From positions 25,580 to 89,579 of the forward strand of contig MKWL01000003.1 in the NCBI GenBank assembly GCA_001899305.1: 64,000 bases of DNA. Direction: 5' to 3'. Every line of letters starts with the position of its first letter. Position 1 is the stretch's first letter. The stretch comes from Thiobacillus sp. 0-1251. GTDB taxonomy: Bacteria; Pseudomonadota; Gammaproteobacteria; Burkholderiales; Thiobacillaceae. The translations under genes were made by a program, and so were the position numbers. Positions 10,743 to 18,745 of this stretch are shown piece after piece. The notes under the pieces are model-generated. The model saw only the letters and a program-made list of their open reading frames with translations, was not told where the DNA came from and searched no databases.

Positions 10743-11999
10743 ATGCTCACCGACACCGCACTGAAGAACCTCAAGCCCAAGAGCGCTCAATACAAGGTGG
10801 CCGACCGGGACGGCATGTACGTGACCGTCTCGCCGGTCGGCACCGTCACTTTCCGTTACGACTATCGCCTCAATGGGCGCCGTGAAACGCTGACGATCGG
10901 CCGCTACGGGCCAGACGGCTTGTCGCTGGCCAGGGCGCGCGAGCGCTGCCTGGAGGCAAGGCGTGCCGTGGTTGAAGGGCGGTCGCCTTCGCAGGAGAAG
11001 CAGCGTCAGAAACGCCGGCTAGCCGAGGCCAAGACCTTCGGCGAATTTACCGTCAGGTGGGCCGCCGAGGCGCGTATGGCCGACAGTACGCGATCCATGC
11101 GCAAGAGCATCCTCGATCGCGACATCCTGCCGGTTTTCCAGAATCGGCTGCTGACCGAGATCACGGCCGACGACCTGCGCGACCTGTGCAACAAGGTCAA
11201 GGGCAGGGGAGCACCGGCTACGGCGATACACGTCCGCGACATCGTTAAACAGGTCTATGGCTTTGCAATTCTGCACGGCGAGAAGGTGGCCAATCCGGCC
11301 GACGACGTTGGTCCGTCGTCGATCGCCACCTTCGTGCCGAAGGACCGTGCGCTTTCTCCGAGCGAGATCCGCGTCATGTTGTCCCAGATGGAGCATGTCG
11401 CTTCGTATCCCACTATCAAGCTCGGCCTGCGGCTGATTTTGCTCACCCTGGTACGCAAGAGCGAGTTGATCCACGCGACGTGGGACGAGGTGGATTTCGA
11501 GAAGGCGCTATGGAGCATCCCGAAGGAACGCATGAAGGCGTCCAAGGCCCATAACATCTACTTGTCGCAGCAGGCGCTCGACATCATGGTCGCGCTGCGC
11601 ACTTGCGCCGGCGGCTCACGCTATTTGATCCCTTCGCGCTACGACGCCGACAAGTGCATGTCCAACGCCACGCTCAATCGTGTCACGCAACTGATCGTCG
11701 AACGTGCGAAAACGAACAGCCTGCCGCTGGAGCCCTTCACCGTGCACGACCTGCGCCGCACGGGTTCGACCATCCTCAATGAGCTCGGCTTCAATAGCGA
11801 CTGGATCGAGAAGTGCCTGGCACACGAAGACGGTCGCTCGTCGCGAGGCGTCTACAACAAGGCCGAATATGCCGAGCAGCGTCGCCACATGTTGCAGGAA
11901 TGGGCCGACATGATTGACGCCTGGGTAGCAGGCAAGCCGCATACACCGACTCTGCTGCCGCCATCCATGAAGGTGCTCACGACGCAGGCCTTGCTTTGA
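10743..11999 (+). CDS. int: Tyrosine recombinase (ICE integrase)
   Basis: This 418-residue integrase has the DUF4102-type N-terminal arm-binding domain (LTDTALKNLKPK, LTIGRYGPDGLSLARARERC) of P4-like and ICE integrases, a SAM-like core-binding domain, and the catalytic domain. The expected residues are visible: Arg 238 (LVRKSEL), His 335-xx-Arg 338 (HDLRR), His 361 (CLAHEDG) and the nucleophile Tyr 371 (GVYNKAEY). It reads away from guaA, immediately after the presumed attachment site, and should catalyse integration and excision of the element. Its 3' end overlaps the convergent AlpA gene by 23 bases. Confidence 0.94.
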   Translation: MLTDTALKNLKPKSAQYKVADRDGMYVTVSPVGTVTFRYDYRLNGRRETLTIGRYGPDGLSLARARERCLEARRAVVEGRSPSQEKQRQKRRLAEAKTFGEFTVRWAAEARMADSTRSMRKSILDRDILPVFQNRLLTEITADDLRDLCNKVKGRGAPATAIHVRDIVKQVYGFAILHGEKVANPADDVGPSSIATFVPKDRALSPSEIRVMLSQMEHVASYPTIKLGLRLILLTLVRKSELIHATWDEVDFEKALWSIPKERMKASKAHNIYLSQQALDIMVALRTCAGGSRYLIPSRYDADKCMSNATLNRVTQLIVERAKTNSLPLEPFTVHDLRRTGSTILNELGFNSDWIEKCLAHEDGRSSRGVYNKAEYAEQRRHMLQEWADMIDAWVAGKPHTPTLLPPSMKVLTTQALL

Positions 12000-12348
12000 C
12001 GGGGCGGCGCTTGCGTTGGCGCACATCGGGCGAGGGCGCCCGCTTCAGTTGATCGGAGTCGGAGGCCTGCCGCCGCGCGGCTATCCAGGCCTCAACCTCG
12101 GCCAGGTCCCACACCACGCAGCGCGCCGTCAGATTGAAGCGGCGCGGAAATTCTCCGTGTCTCTCCATATCGTAGATTGTCGTGTCGGCCAGCGGCACCA
12201 TTTGACGCAACTCAGTGCGTCGAATGGTGCGTCGGAGGCGAAGAGGGTTTTTGGGCGGTAGATGCGGTAACTTGTCGTCCTCGGCGCGACAATCGTCATG
12301 CACGGTACGCTCGTGAACGGTTGCTCGCTGTGATGGGTTGTCATTCAT
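11977..12348 (-). CDS. AlpA/excisionase-like transcriptional regulator
   Basis: The 123-residue protein has a MerR-like winged helix near residues 43-95 (LRRTIRRTELRQMVPLADTT, IYDMERHGEFPRRF, VVWDLAEVEAWIAARR). This is the layout of AlpA-family proteins that activate integrase genes or act as excision factors in P4-like islands. The N-terminal 40 residues are polar and the C-terminus is basic. It is convergent with and overlaps int by 23 bases, consistent with a joint role in controlling element mobility. The start could lie a little downstream; the first ATG is used. Confidence 0.8.
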   Translation of the reverse strand: MNDNPSQRATVHERTVHDDCRAEDDKLPHLPPKNPLRLRRTIRRTELRQMVPLADTTIYDMERHGEFPRRFNLTARCVVWDLAEVEAWIAARRQASDSDQLKRAPSPDVRQRKRRPVKARPAS

Positions 12349-12586
12349 GGTCGAGTCCAGGGTAAAAGGTAGCGACTGAAGCGTTACGATGTTTCACAGA
12401 CATATGCTGACTATCGAAGCCACGATCAACAACCAGCTGCGGCGAAGCAGGGCGTACGACTACGCAATTCCATGGATAGGCACCTTAAACCTTTTGGGCC
12501 TTGGCTGTTCGGCGAGACCTTGTAAAAATCTATAGCGATGTGATTTGAAGCCATATGTTATGAGGCCATGCGAACACGAACATTAC

Positions 12587-12739
12587 CGTGTGCCCGGGAG
12601 CCATGATGGCGGAAGCGGCCTGGGTCTGGCAATTGTGCGTAATATCGCCGAACGTCTGGGTGGAACCGTCAGACTTGAAGATCGGTCGGACAGGACGGGA
12701 TTGGTTTTTGTCTACCGTCAACGTCTGTCCCCTATCTAG
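12587..12739 (+). pseudogene. Fragment of a sensor histidine kinase C-terminus
   Basis: About 50 codons read as the end of a kinase ATP-binding domain, with the G2 box (GGSGLGLAIVRNIAERLGG) and the following TVRLEDRS strand to a stop. No DHp helix, H-box or N box precedes it and the surrounding DNA (12349-12841) carries no other gene, so this is a relic of a larger gene. Confidence 0.65.
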
Positions 12740-12841
12740 TCGTGCGCGCCCCCCAAAAATAAAGAATCCTGTTTATCGGCAAGCGAAAACCTAAGTATTG
12801 CCACAGGACTCATGCTGACGCTATATATAGAAAGGAAGACC

Positions 12842-13198
12842 ATGGCGATTCGGAAGGATATGGCGCTCGCTAACCGAATCAAAGACGCCAGGATTCGCGC
12901 AGGACTGAGCCAAGCCGAACTCGCCAGGCGATGTGGTGTTTCTCCGTCTCTGCTGTGCAACCTTGAAAACGGAAAGATCAAGTCATTACGCCATTCCACA
13001 CTGCTTCAAATGTCAAAAACTCTTGGGGAATCGCCCGAGTGGCTCACCTTCGGGAATGGTCACACCAAGCCATCCTCTACCCGCTCGAAATTCGAGCATG
13101 ACTTCTTGGTGGATTTTCATAAGCTGTCTGCGGCGGAAAGGAAGATTGTGGCCCGCATGGTCCATAGCTTGGTGATGGACAAACTGGTACAAAAATGA
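12842..13198 (+). CDS. XRE-family transcriptional regulator
   Basis: The 118-residue protein has an N-terminal Cro/C1 helix-turn-helix (about residues 7-62; LSQAELARRCGVSPSLLCNL followed by ENGKIKS). A C-terminal helical part (FLVDFHKLSAAERKIVARMV) probably mediates dimerisation. The start is the ATG preceded by AGGAAG at 5 bases; an in-frame ATG ten codons earlier lacks a ribosome site. It stands alone between two kinase relics near the element's left end, so it may control element functions, but no target is evident. Confidence 0.85.
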   Translation: MAIRKDMALANRIKDARIRAGLSQAELARRCGVSPSLLCNLENGKIKSLRHSTLLQMSKTLGESPEWLTFGNGHTKPSSTRSKFEHDFLVDFHKLSAAERKIVARMVHSLVMDKLVQK

Positions 13199-13251
13199 AA
13201 AGGGCAGCATTCCGAATGTCAGCCCAGAAGGCAGACCGCCAACTCCTGGGT

Positions 13252-13440
13252 TCAGGTGAGAGGCAGGCTGAGCCGTACGGCCAGCCGACCTCCAGGCGTA
13301 TCGGTCAGTTCCAGTCTTCCGCCATGGGCGTGCGCGATCGCCTTGACGAGCGCGAGGCCGCCGCCTCGCTTTTCTTCACTGATGATCCGGAGCCGGTCGA
13401 AATCCACCACAGCGAGTTCTATGTCCTTTCCACCTATGAC
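13252..13440 (-). pseudogene. Second histidine-kinase C-terminal fragment
   Basis: Reading leftwards, about 35 codons resemble a kinase G2 box and tail (GGGLALVKAIAHAHGGRLEL, then TDTPGGRLAVRLSLPLT and stop). The frame stays open upstream, but the sequence before it (ELAVVDFDRLRII) does not look like a kinase, so this is a truncated relic. The rest of 13199-13747 holds only this piece and the promoter of the next gene. Confidence 0.6.
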
Positions 13441-13712
13441 ATGCCGGTGATGGGAGCGACGTTGCCGTCCCAGTCTTGAGTATATTCGGCGCTTTCCCGG
13501 ACACGCGGCTTCGCGTCGTCGTTCCTATTGCCAGGCAGCCGTTAATGGCTGAATAGATGCATACGGCATCTTGCCGGAATGCGGCCGTACGAAGTCCTTC
13601 ACGGAGTCTATCTGGCTCTCGGTCTGCTCCGGGATCTCCAGAGCCTTTGTCTTCTTCACCTCCATCGCGCACATCATGTTTGATCGCTATCTCAAACTTC
13701 ACATGCCTATTG

Positions 13713-13741
13713 TTGCAAACACGAATCATTCCTGTTATAGT
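13713..13741 (+). promoter_or_regulatory. Putative promoter giving a leaderless hemP mRNA
   Basis: TTGCAA (13713-13718), a 17-base spacer and TATAGT (13736-13741) form a good sigma70 promoter. The -10 ends 6 bases before the hemP ATG, so transcription would begin at or next to the start codon. The GAATCATTC in the spacer resembles part of a Fur site, but weakly. Confidence 0.55.
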
Positions 13742-13747
13742 TTACTG

Positions 13748-13930
13748 ATGCAGAATAGTCGCATCACACAAAGCGCGCCAGAATCTAGCCAAAGCAAGGC
13801 GGACCGACAGCCGGAGTCCATCTCTTCGGAGATGTTGTTCCAGGGATCGCGCGCATTGGTGATCGAGCATGACAACGAGCGCTATGTCCTAAGGATCACA
13901 CGCCACGGCAAACTAATTCTGACGAAATAA
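13748..13930 (+). CDS. hemP: HemP-family hemin uptake protein
   Basis: The 60-residue protein has a polar, probably disordered N-terminal half. The conserved HemP core follows from about residue 33 (GSRALVIEHDNERYVLRITR, then HGKLILTK at the C-terminus). HemP is a small protein found next to heme or iron uptake genes and in some betaproteobacteria activates the heme receptor gene. Here it directly precedes an iron-uptake operon (80 bases). No ribosome site precedes the ATG and a promoter ends 6 bases before it, suggesting leaderless translation; the internal ATG at residue 29 is a shorter alternative. Confidence 0.82.
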   Translation: MQNSRITQSAPESSQSKADRQPESISSEMLFQGSRALVIEHDNERYVLRITRHGKLILTK

Positions 13931-14010
13931 TCCGATCAGCCAGCCAACGGGTTTCTCTTACCCCTGTAGCAAGCCAACGTTTACTGAACCTTGGAATAGG
14001 GAGAAACCCC

Positions 14011-14556
14011 ATGCATTTTCGTAACCTCGTTGCCCCCATTGCTCTGGCTGCATTGACGGCCATCCTCCCGGCGACCGCCCTGGCCGTGGAATACCCGATC
14101 GGCACGCCTCAGCAGCGCAATGGAATGGAACTCGGCGCCGTCTATCTGCAACCAGTCGAAATGGAACCGGAAGGCATGATGCGCCCGGCCAAGGATTCCG
14201 ACGTGCACCTGGAAGCTGACATCCATGCCCTGGCCAACAACCCCAACGGCTTTGACGAAGGTGCATGGATGCCCTATTTGACGGTCAAGTACGAAGTCAC
14301 CAAGCAGGGCGGTAACGAAAAAATCAGCGGCGATTTCATGCCCATGGTGGCCAACGACGGCCCGCATTACGGCGACAACGTGAAGCTCATGGGGCCGGGC
14401 AAATATCATGTCAAGTACACCATCTATCCGCCTTCTGCCGGTTCGCATTTCGGTCGCCACATCGACCGCCTTACTGGCGTGCGCCCCTGGTTCAGGCCCT
14501 TCGAGGTGGAGTACGACTTCACCTATGTCGGCATCGGCAAGAAGGGCGGGTACTAA
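14011..14556 (+). CDS. Periplasmic P19/FetP/Tp34-type iron-binding protein
   Basis: The 181-residue protein has a cleavable signal peptide (LVAPIALAALTAILPATALA) and a mature domain of the P19/Tp34 family. Visible hallmarks are the N-terminal EYPIG, the Met/Glu stretch VEMEPEGMM, HLEADIHA with the metal-ligand His residues, and a later HYGDNVKLMGPGKYHVKY. Members bind Cu and Fe in the periplasm and work with FTR1 permeases in ferrous or ferric iron uptake. A good ribosome site (AGGGAG) precedes the ATG. It heads a five-gene right-reading unit: P19, porin, cupredoxin, FTR1 and an Fe-S membrane protein. Confidence 0.92.
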   Translation: MHFRNLVAPIALAALTAILPATALAVEYPIGTPQQRNGMELGAVYLQPVEMEPEGMMRPAKDSDVHLEADIHALANNPNGFDEGAWMPYLTVKYEVTKQGGNEKISGDFMPMVANDGPHYGDNVKLMGPGKYHVKYTIYPPSAGSHFGRHIDRLTGVRPWFRPFEVEYDFTYVGIGKKGGY

Positions 14557-14558
14557 GC

Positions 14559-16118
14559 GTGTCGCATTCTTTTGCCATGAAACCTTTGGCGCTCGCCGCT
14601 GCGCTGTTTGCCGCGCTGCCGGCCCATGCCGCCTCTTCGGAGGCCGACTTGACGAAGCTTATCCAGAAGCTCAACGAGCGCCTGGATAATCTCGAAAAAC
14701 GCAATGCCGAACTGGAGAAGCAAATCCAGGCCGACCACGCTGCCAAGGTGCCAGCCGACATCGAGAAGCGTGTGCAATCCCTGGAACAGGCCCAGGAACA
14801 AGTGAACAAGGCGCTGGATAGCGACGAGATCAGCCAGTATGAACCCGATCTGACCTCGCGTCTGAAGGCGGCGGAGAAGGACGTGCTGGAAACCAGGAAA
14901 GCGGTCAAGCGAACCGAAGGCCTGGAAGGGCTGAAAGTCGGGGCGAGCCTGACCACCGTGGCGCAGATGCCATCCGGCCTGCCCAAGGGTACCGCTGACG
15001 GCAACAGCCAGCTCAACTATCGTGCCGATGTCACCGCCGAACTGCCGCTGGAGCCCTTCGGCAACGTGGATCAAAAGATATTCGCCCATTTCCGCATGGG
15101 CCAAGGGCTGGGTCTCAATAGCCCCTTCGCCAACCTGGGCGCCTTTGCCAGCGCGCCCAATGCCGTGGCATTCCGCGCCAGCGGCGCCAGCCCGGACGAC
15201 TCCGTGGCGATTCTCGGCCAGGCCTGGTACCAGGCCGCTATCCCGCTGCCTTTTGGCGGCTTCAAGCCGCGCTCCCGCGAAACCCTTGAGCTCACCTTCG
15301 GCAAGATGGATATCTTCGGCTTCTTCGACCGGAATGCCGGTGCCAACGACGAAAGCCGCCAGTTCCTGAATTCCATTTTCGTGCACAACCCGCTGCTGGA
15401 CGCGGGCAGACAGGTCGGCGTGGATGCCAACGGCTTCCAGCCGGGCTTCGTGGCTTCTTATCTGAACGAGACCCGCAAGCCCCAAACCTGGCGCGTGTCC
15501 CTTGGCGTGTTCGGCACCGGCGTGGGCGCCAATTACCAGCGTTTCTTTTCATCCCCGCTGATCATGGCCCAGGCGGAGACCTCGCTCAGGTTCTTCGACG
15601 GCCTGACCGGCAACTACCGCCTGTATGCCTGGCAACAGGGGCAGGGCACGGAGCTAGACGGCTCCACCGCATCGCAAGGCGGCTGGGGCATTTCCGCCGA
15701 CCAGCGTTTGGGCGACGGCGTGACCCTGTTCGGACGTTACGGCCAGATGGCCAAGGGCAAGGTGCCCTTCGACCGCGCCCTCACCTTGGGAGCCGAGTTC
15801 AACGGTTCCTACTGGGATCGGGGCGCCGACGCCATCGGGGTGGCCGCTGGCTGGCTGCAGGCGAGCGACGATTACCATGCTGCCGGCGGCACCCGGGATC
15901 TGCTTGGCAACGATAACCCGGCCGATGCCTCCACCTTCACCGACAATATCAACTTCACCCCCAGCGGCGCGGAAAGGGTGGCTGAAATCTACTATCGCTA
16001 CCACATCACTAACCAGTTCGAGCTTTCCCCCGATTTTCAGTACGTTTGGAGAATGGGCGCCAACCCGGCCGCCAGCAACGCCATGGTGCTGGGATTGCGT
16101 GCTCAACTTTCATATTAA
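14559..16118 (+). CDS. Outer-membrane porin-like protein with coiled-coil stalk
   Basis: The 519-residue protein starts at GTG 14559, two bases after the P19 stop; ATG 14577 (MKPLALAAALFAALPAHA) would give a tidier signal peptide. After the signal comes a coiled coil (LIQKLNERLDNLEKRNAELE, about residues 32-110). A long beta-rich domain follows with alternating polar/hydrophobic strands, Gly/Asn turns and a C-terminal aromatic (QLSY), as in OprB-like porins. Its place in a P19/FTR1 operon suggests it lets iron or an iron chelate through the outer membrane; that is inference. Confidence 0.82.
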   Translation: MSHSFAMKPLALAAALFAALPAHAASSEADLTKLIQKLNERLDNLEKRNAELEKQIQADHAAKVPADIEKRVQSLEQAQEQVNKALDSDEISQYEPDLTSRLKAAEKDVLETRKAVKRTEGLEGLKVGASLTTVAQMPSGLPKGTADGNSQLNYRADVTAELPLEPFGNVDQKIFAHFRMGQGLGLNSPFANLGAFASAPNAVAFRASGASPDDSVAILGQAWYQAAIPLPFGGFKPRSRETLELTFGKMDIFGFFDRNAGANDESRQFLNSIFVHNPLLDAGRQVGVDANGFQPGFVASYLNETRKPQTWRVSLGVFGTGVGANYQRFFSSPLIMAQAETSLRFFDGLTGNYRLYAWQQGQGTELDGSTASQGGWGISADQRLGDGVTLFGRYGQMAKGKVPFDRALTLGAEFNGSYWDRGADAIGVAAGWLQASDDYHAAGGTRDLLGNDNPADASTFTDNINFTPSGAERVAEIYYRYHITNQFELSPDFQYVWRMGANPAASNAMVLGLRAQLSY

Positions 16119-16127
16119 GGGCATCAC

Positions 16128-16496
16128 GTGAACAGCATGACATTGCGTTTTTCTGCGTTCGTTGGCCTCGTTTCCGCCGCCCTCGCGGCGGCGGTTTTTC
16201 TGCTCGCACCTGCGCAAGCGGGCGCGGCGGAATTGCCCGCCTATACCGTGGTGGCCAAGAACGGGCGGCTGATCCCCAACATCCTTAACGTGCCTGCCGG
16301 GGTGCGCTTCAAGATTGTGGTGCGCAATGAAGGACGCGACGCGATCGAGTTCGAGAGCCTGCAACTGAGGAAAGAGAAGGTACTCGCGCCTGGCGCCGAA
16401 TCCTTTGTGGTGATCGCCCCGTTGAAGCCCGGCGAGTATGACTTTTTTGACGAATTCCATCCCGACACCGGACGTAGCCGCATCGTCGTGAAATAA
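16128..16496 (+). CDS. Periplasmic cupredoxin-domain protein
   Basis: The 122-residue protein has a signal peptide (VSAALAAAVFLLAPAQAGAA) and a small EfeO-type cupredoxin-like beta domain (YTVVAKNGRLIPNILNVPAG, IEFES, LKPGEYDFFDEFHP). Such domains accompany FTR1/EfeU permeases and are proposed to bind or oxidise iron in the periplasm. The full type-1 copper set (Cys-His-Met) is not apparent, so iron delivery rather than electron transfer seems likely. It lies 9 bases after the porin and 12 bases before the permease. Confidence 0.85.
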   Translation: MNSMTLRFSAFVGLVSAALAAAVFLLAPAQAGAAELPAYTVVAKNGRLIPNILNVPAGVRFKIVVRNEGRDAIEFESLQLRKEKVLAPGAESFVVIAPLKPGEYDFFDEFHPDTGRSRIVVK

Positions 16497-16508
16497 AAGG
16501 AGTGGCAT

Positions 16509-17324
16509 ATGGGTAATGCGCTTTTCATCGTCTGGCGGGAAACCATCGAAGCGATGCTGGTGATCGGCATTCTGCACGGATGGCTCAGCGCCCGTCCCGA
16601 CGCCCGCGCCGGCTTTCCCTGGCTGTGGGGCGGAATCGCGGCAGGCCTGGGGCTTGCCCTGTTCCTAGCCGTAACGATCATGGACATCCAGTCGTGGGTG
16701 TCGGCAAATGCGCTCGAATGGTTTCAGGCTGTCATGCCGCTCGTCGCCTGTGGCCTAATTTTCCAGATGGTCTGGTGGATGCGCCGCCACGGCGCCGGTC
16801 TGAAAAAGGAACTGGAAGCCGGCATGGAAAGTGCCGCCGATCGGGCCAACTGGCTGGGCATTGCGGTCCTGGCTGCGGTGGCGGTGGGACGCGAAGGCGC
16901 GGAGACGGTGGTGTTCCTCTACGGCGCGGTCAAGGGCAGCGCGAATGCCGACATTGCCCTGGGTAGCGCGACCGGTTTCCTGCTCGCCTTGGCTGCCTAT
17001 TGGCTGCTTTCCCGCGGCAGCCGGTTTGTTTCGTGGCGCGCCTTTTTCCGCGTCACGGAAGTGATGCTCCTGCTGCTTGGCGGGGCGCTGCTGGTGGACG
17101 GTGCGGAAAAACTCGTCGGGCTGGAAGCGCTGCCGCCGCTGGCAGATCCGCTGTGGAACACGGCATTCCTGCTGGACGACAGTACCCGGGCAGGCGGGCT
17201 CGTGGCCGCCTTCACCGGTTACCGGGCGGCGCCATCGGGCATGGCCTACGCATTGCTCGCGGTCTACTGGGCACTTGCCCTTGGCGTGCTACTCAAATTG
17301 AAACCGATGAGGCGCAAGGCATGA
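16509..17324 (+). CDS. FTR1-family high-affinity iron permease
   Basis: The 271-residue inner-membrane protein has seven or so hydrophobic segments and the two REXXE iron-binding motifs of the family: RETIE at residues 10-14 and REGAE at 128-132. The family transports iron into the cytoplasm, usually with a periplasmic partner that oxidises or hands over the ion. Here the partners are the P19 and cupredoxin proteins encoded upstream. AGGAG precedes the ATG. The stop overlaps the next start (ATGA), so the Fe-S membrane protein is translated together with it. Confidence 0.94.
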   Translation: MGNALFIVWRETIEAMLVIGILHGWLSARPDARAGFPWLWGGIAAGLGLALFLAVTIMDIQSWVSANALEWFQAVMPLVACGLIFQMVWWMRRHGAGLKKELEAGMESAADRANWLGIAVLAAVAVGREGAETVVFLYGAVKGSANADIALGSATGFLLALAAYWLLSRGSRFVSWRAFFRVTEVMLLLLGGALLVDGAEKLVGLEALPPLADPLWNTAFLLDDSTRAGGLVAAFTGYRAAPSGMAYALLAVYWALALGVLLKLKPMRRKA

Positions 17325-18724
17325 ATGCAGCGACAGGGCAAATCGCGGCCTCTGGCCCCGGCACCGGCCGGCTCGCCCGTCTGGGGCTCGCCATGCGACG
17401 CTACCGCAACGCCATCATCGTTGCGCAATGGCTCGTGGTGCTGGGCTATCTCATGCTGGTGGCCGTGCCGGCTTTTCTGCCCCTGCCGCCGGACCAGGCC
17501 CATATCTGGAACAACCTGACCCGCTTCGCGCAGTTCGCGTTCTGGGGCATCTGGTGGCCCTTCGTCATTCTTTCCATCATGGCACTGGGCCGGGTGTGGT
17601 GCGGAGTGTTGTGCCCGGAGGGTGCGCTTACCGAGTGGGTTTCCCGGTTCGGCCTGGGGCGCGGCATCCCGCGCTGGATGAAGTGGGGAGGGTGGCCGTT
17701 CGTGGCCTTCGTCATGACCACCGTGTTCGGGCAGATGACCAGCGTTTACGAATACCCGAAGCCCGCCCTGCTTATCCTGGGCGGCTCGACCATCGCGGCC
17801 ATTGCCGTGGGGCTGATCTGGGGACGCGAGAAACGGGTCTGGTGCAAGCATCTGTGCCCCGTTTCCGGCGTGTTCGGCCTGTTGGCGAAGATCGCACCCG
17901 TCCACTTCAAGGTCGATCAATCCGCCTGGGACGCGGCGCCTGCCGGCCATCGCACCAGCCGCCAGCATGTTATCAACTGCGCCCCGCTGATCAACATCCG
18001 GCGCATGGAAAGCGCCTCGGCCTGCCATGCGTGCGGCCGCTGCGCCGGGGAACGGAACGCGGTGCAACTCGCCCTGCGTTCGCCCAATGCCGAAATACTC
18101 GGCCATCCCAGCGTCCCCGGAAACAAGGCCAGGGAGATGAACGATTGGCCTGCGCGCTTGCTGGTCTTCGGCATGCTGGGCGTGGCGCTCGGAGCCTTCC
18201 AGTGGAGCGCTTCTCCCTGGCTGGTGGCCGCGAAACAGGCTGCGGCAGGGTGGCTGGTAGACCACGAGGTCTGGTGGCCGCTCAACGAGGCAGGACACTG
18301 GTGGCTGTTCACCTACTACCCGGAGGCGAACGACGTCTTCACCTGGCTGGACGGCGGCATCCTGCTCGCCTACATCGCCGCCGAAACGCTCGTCGTCGGC
18401 GGCTGGGTGTGGGGCTGGCTCAAGCTGGCCGGCATGCTGACTGGAGTGCCTTGGCAGCGGCTAGCCCATGCACTCATCCCGTTCGCCGGGACGAGCGTTT
18501 TCGTGGGCTTGAGCCAGCTTACAACCTCCCAGCTGGCTGGCGAAAGGGTGATCCTGCCTTGGGCCAATGACGCGCGTATGGCGCTGCTGGTGCTCTCCGC
18601 CATCTGGAGTGCGAATCTTGCATGGCGTCTGGCGAAGCGTAACGGCGCCGCGGGCGCGTTGGGAATATTGGTGGCCGCAGCTTTTCCGCTTGCCGCTTGG
18701 AGCACGCAGTTTTTCGTCTGGTGA
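17321..18724 (+). CDS. Polytopic 4Fe-4S membrane protein of the FTR1 operon
   Basis: The 467-residue protein has about eight membrane segments and cytoplasm-facing cysteine motifs: WCGVLCPEGAL, WCKHLCPVSG and CHACGRC. The first two are the NapH/NosR/CcoG-type ferredoxin-like pattern. Such proteins follow P19/FTR1 systems and probably pass electrons across the membrane for iron reduction or re-oxidation; the partner is unknown. The start ATG overlaps the permease stop. It converges with the PIB-4 ATPase gene, with 21 bases between their stops and no clear terminator. Confidence 0.87.
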   Translation: MNAATGQIAASGPGTGRLARLGLAMRRYRNAIIVAQWLVVLGYLMLVAVPAFLPLPPDQAHIWNNLTRFAQFAFWGIWWPFVILSIMALGRVWCGVLCPEGALTEWVSRFGLGRGIPRWMKWGGWPFVAFVMTTVFGQMTSVYEYPKPALLILGGSTIAAIAVGLIWGREKRVWCKHLCPVSGVFGLLAKIAPVHFKVDQSAWDAAPAGHRTSRQHVINCAPLINIRRMESASACHACGRCAGERNAVQLALRSPNAEILGHPSVPGNKAREMNDWPARLLVFGMLGVALGAFQWSASPWLVAAKQAAAGWLVDHEVWWPLNEAGHWWLFTYYPEANDVFTWLDGGILLAYIAAETLVVGGWVWGWLKLAGMLTGVPWQRLAHALIPFAGTSVFVGLSQLTTSQLAGERVILPWANDARMALLVLSAIWSANLAWRLAKRNGAAGALGILVAAAFPLAAWSTQFFVW

Positions 18725-18745
18725 TCGCCGACGGGCATCAACGAA

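Noticed and set aside
13376-13729. 117-residue frame on the reverse strand upstream of hemP
   Set aside because: It has no similarity to a known fold and overlaps the kinase relic in a different frame.
17264-18298. 344-codon frame opposite the Fe-S membrane protein gene
   Set aside because: It has Arg/Gly/His-rich composition and no recognisable fold, and lies wholly within a well-supported gene.
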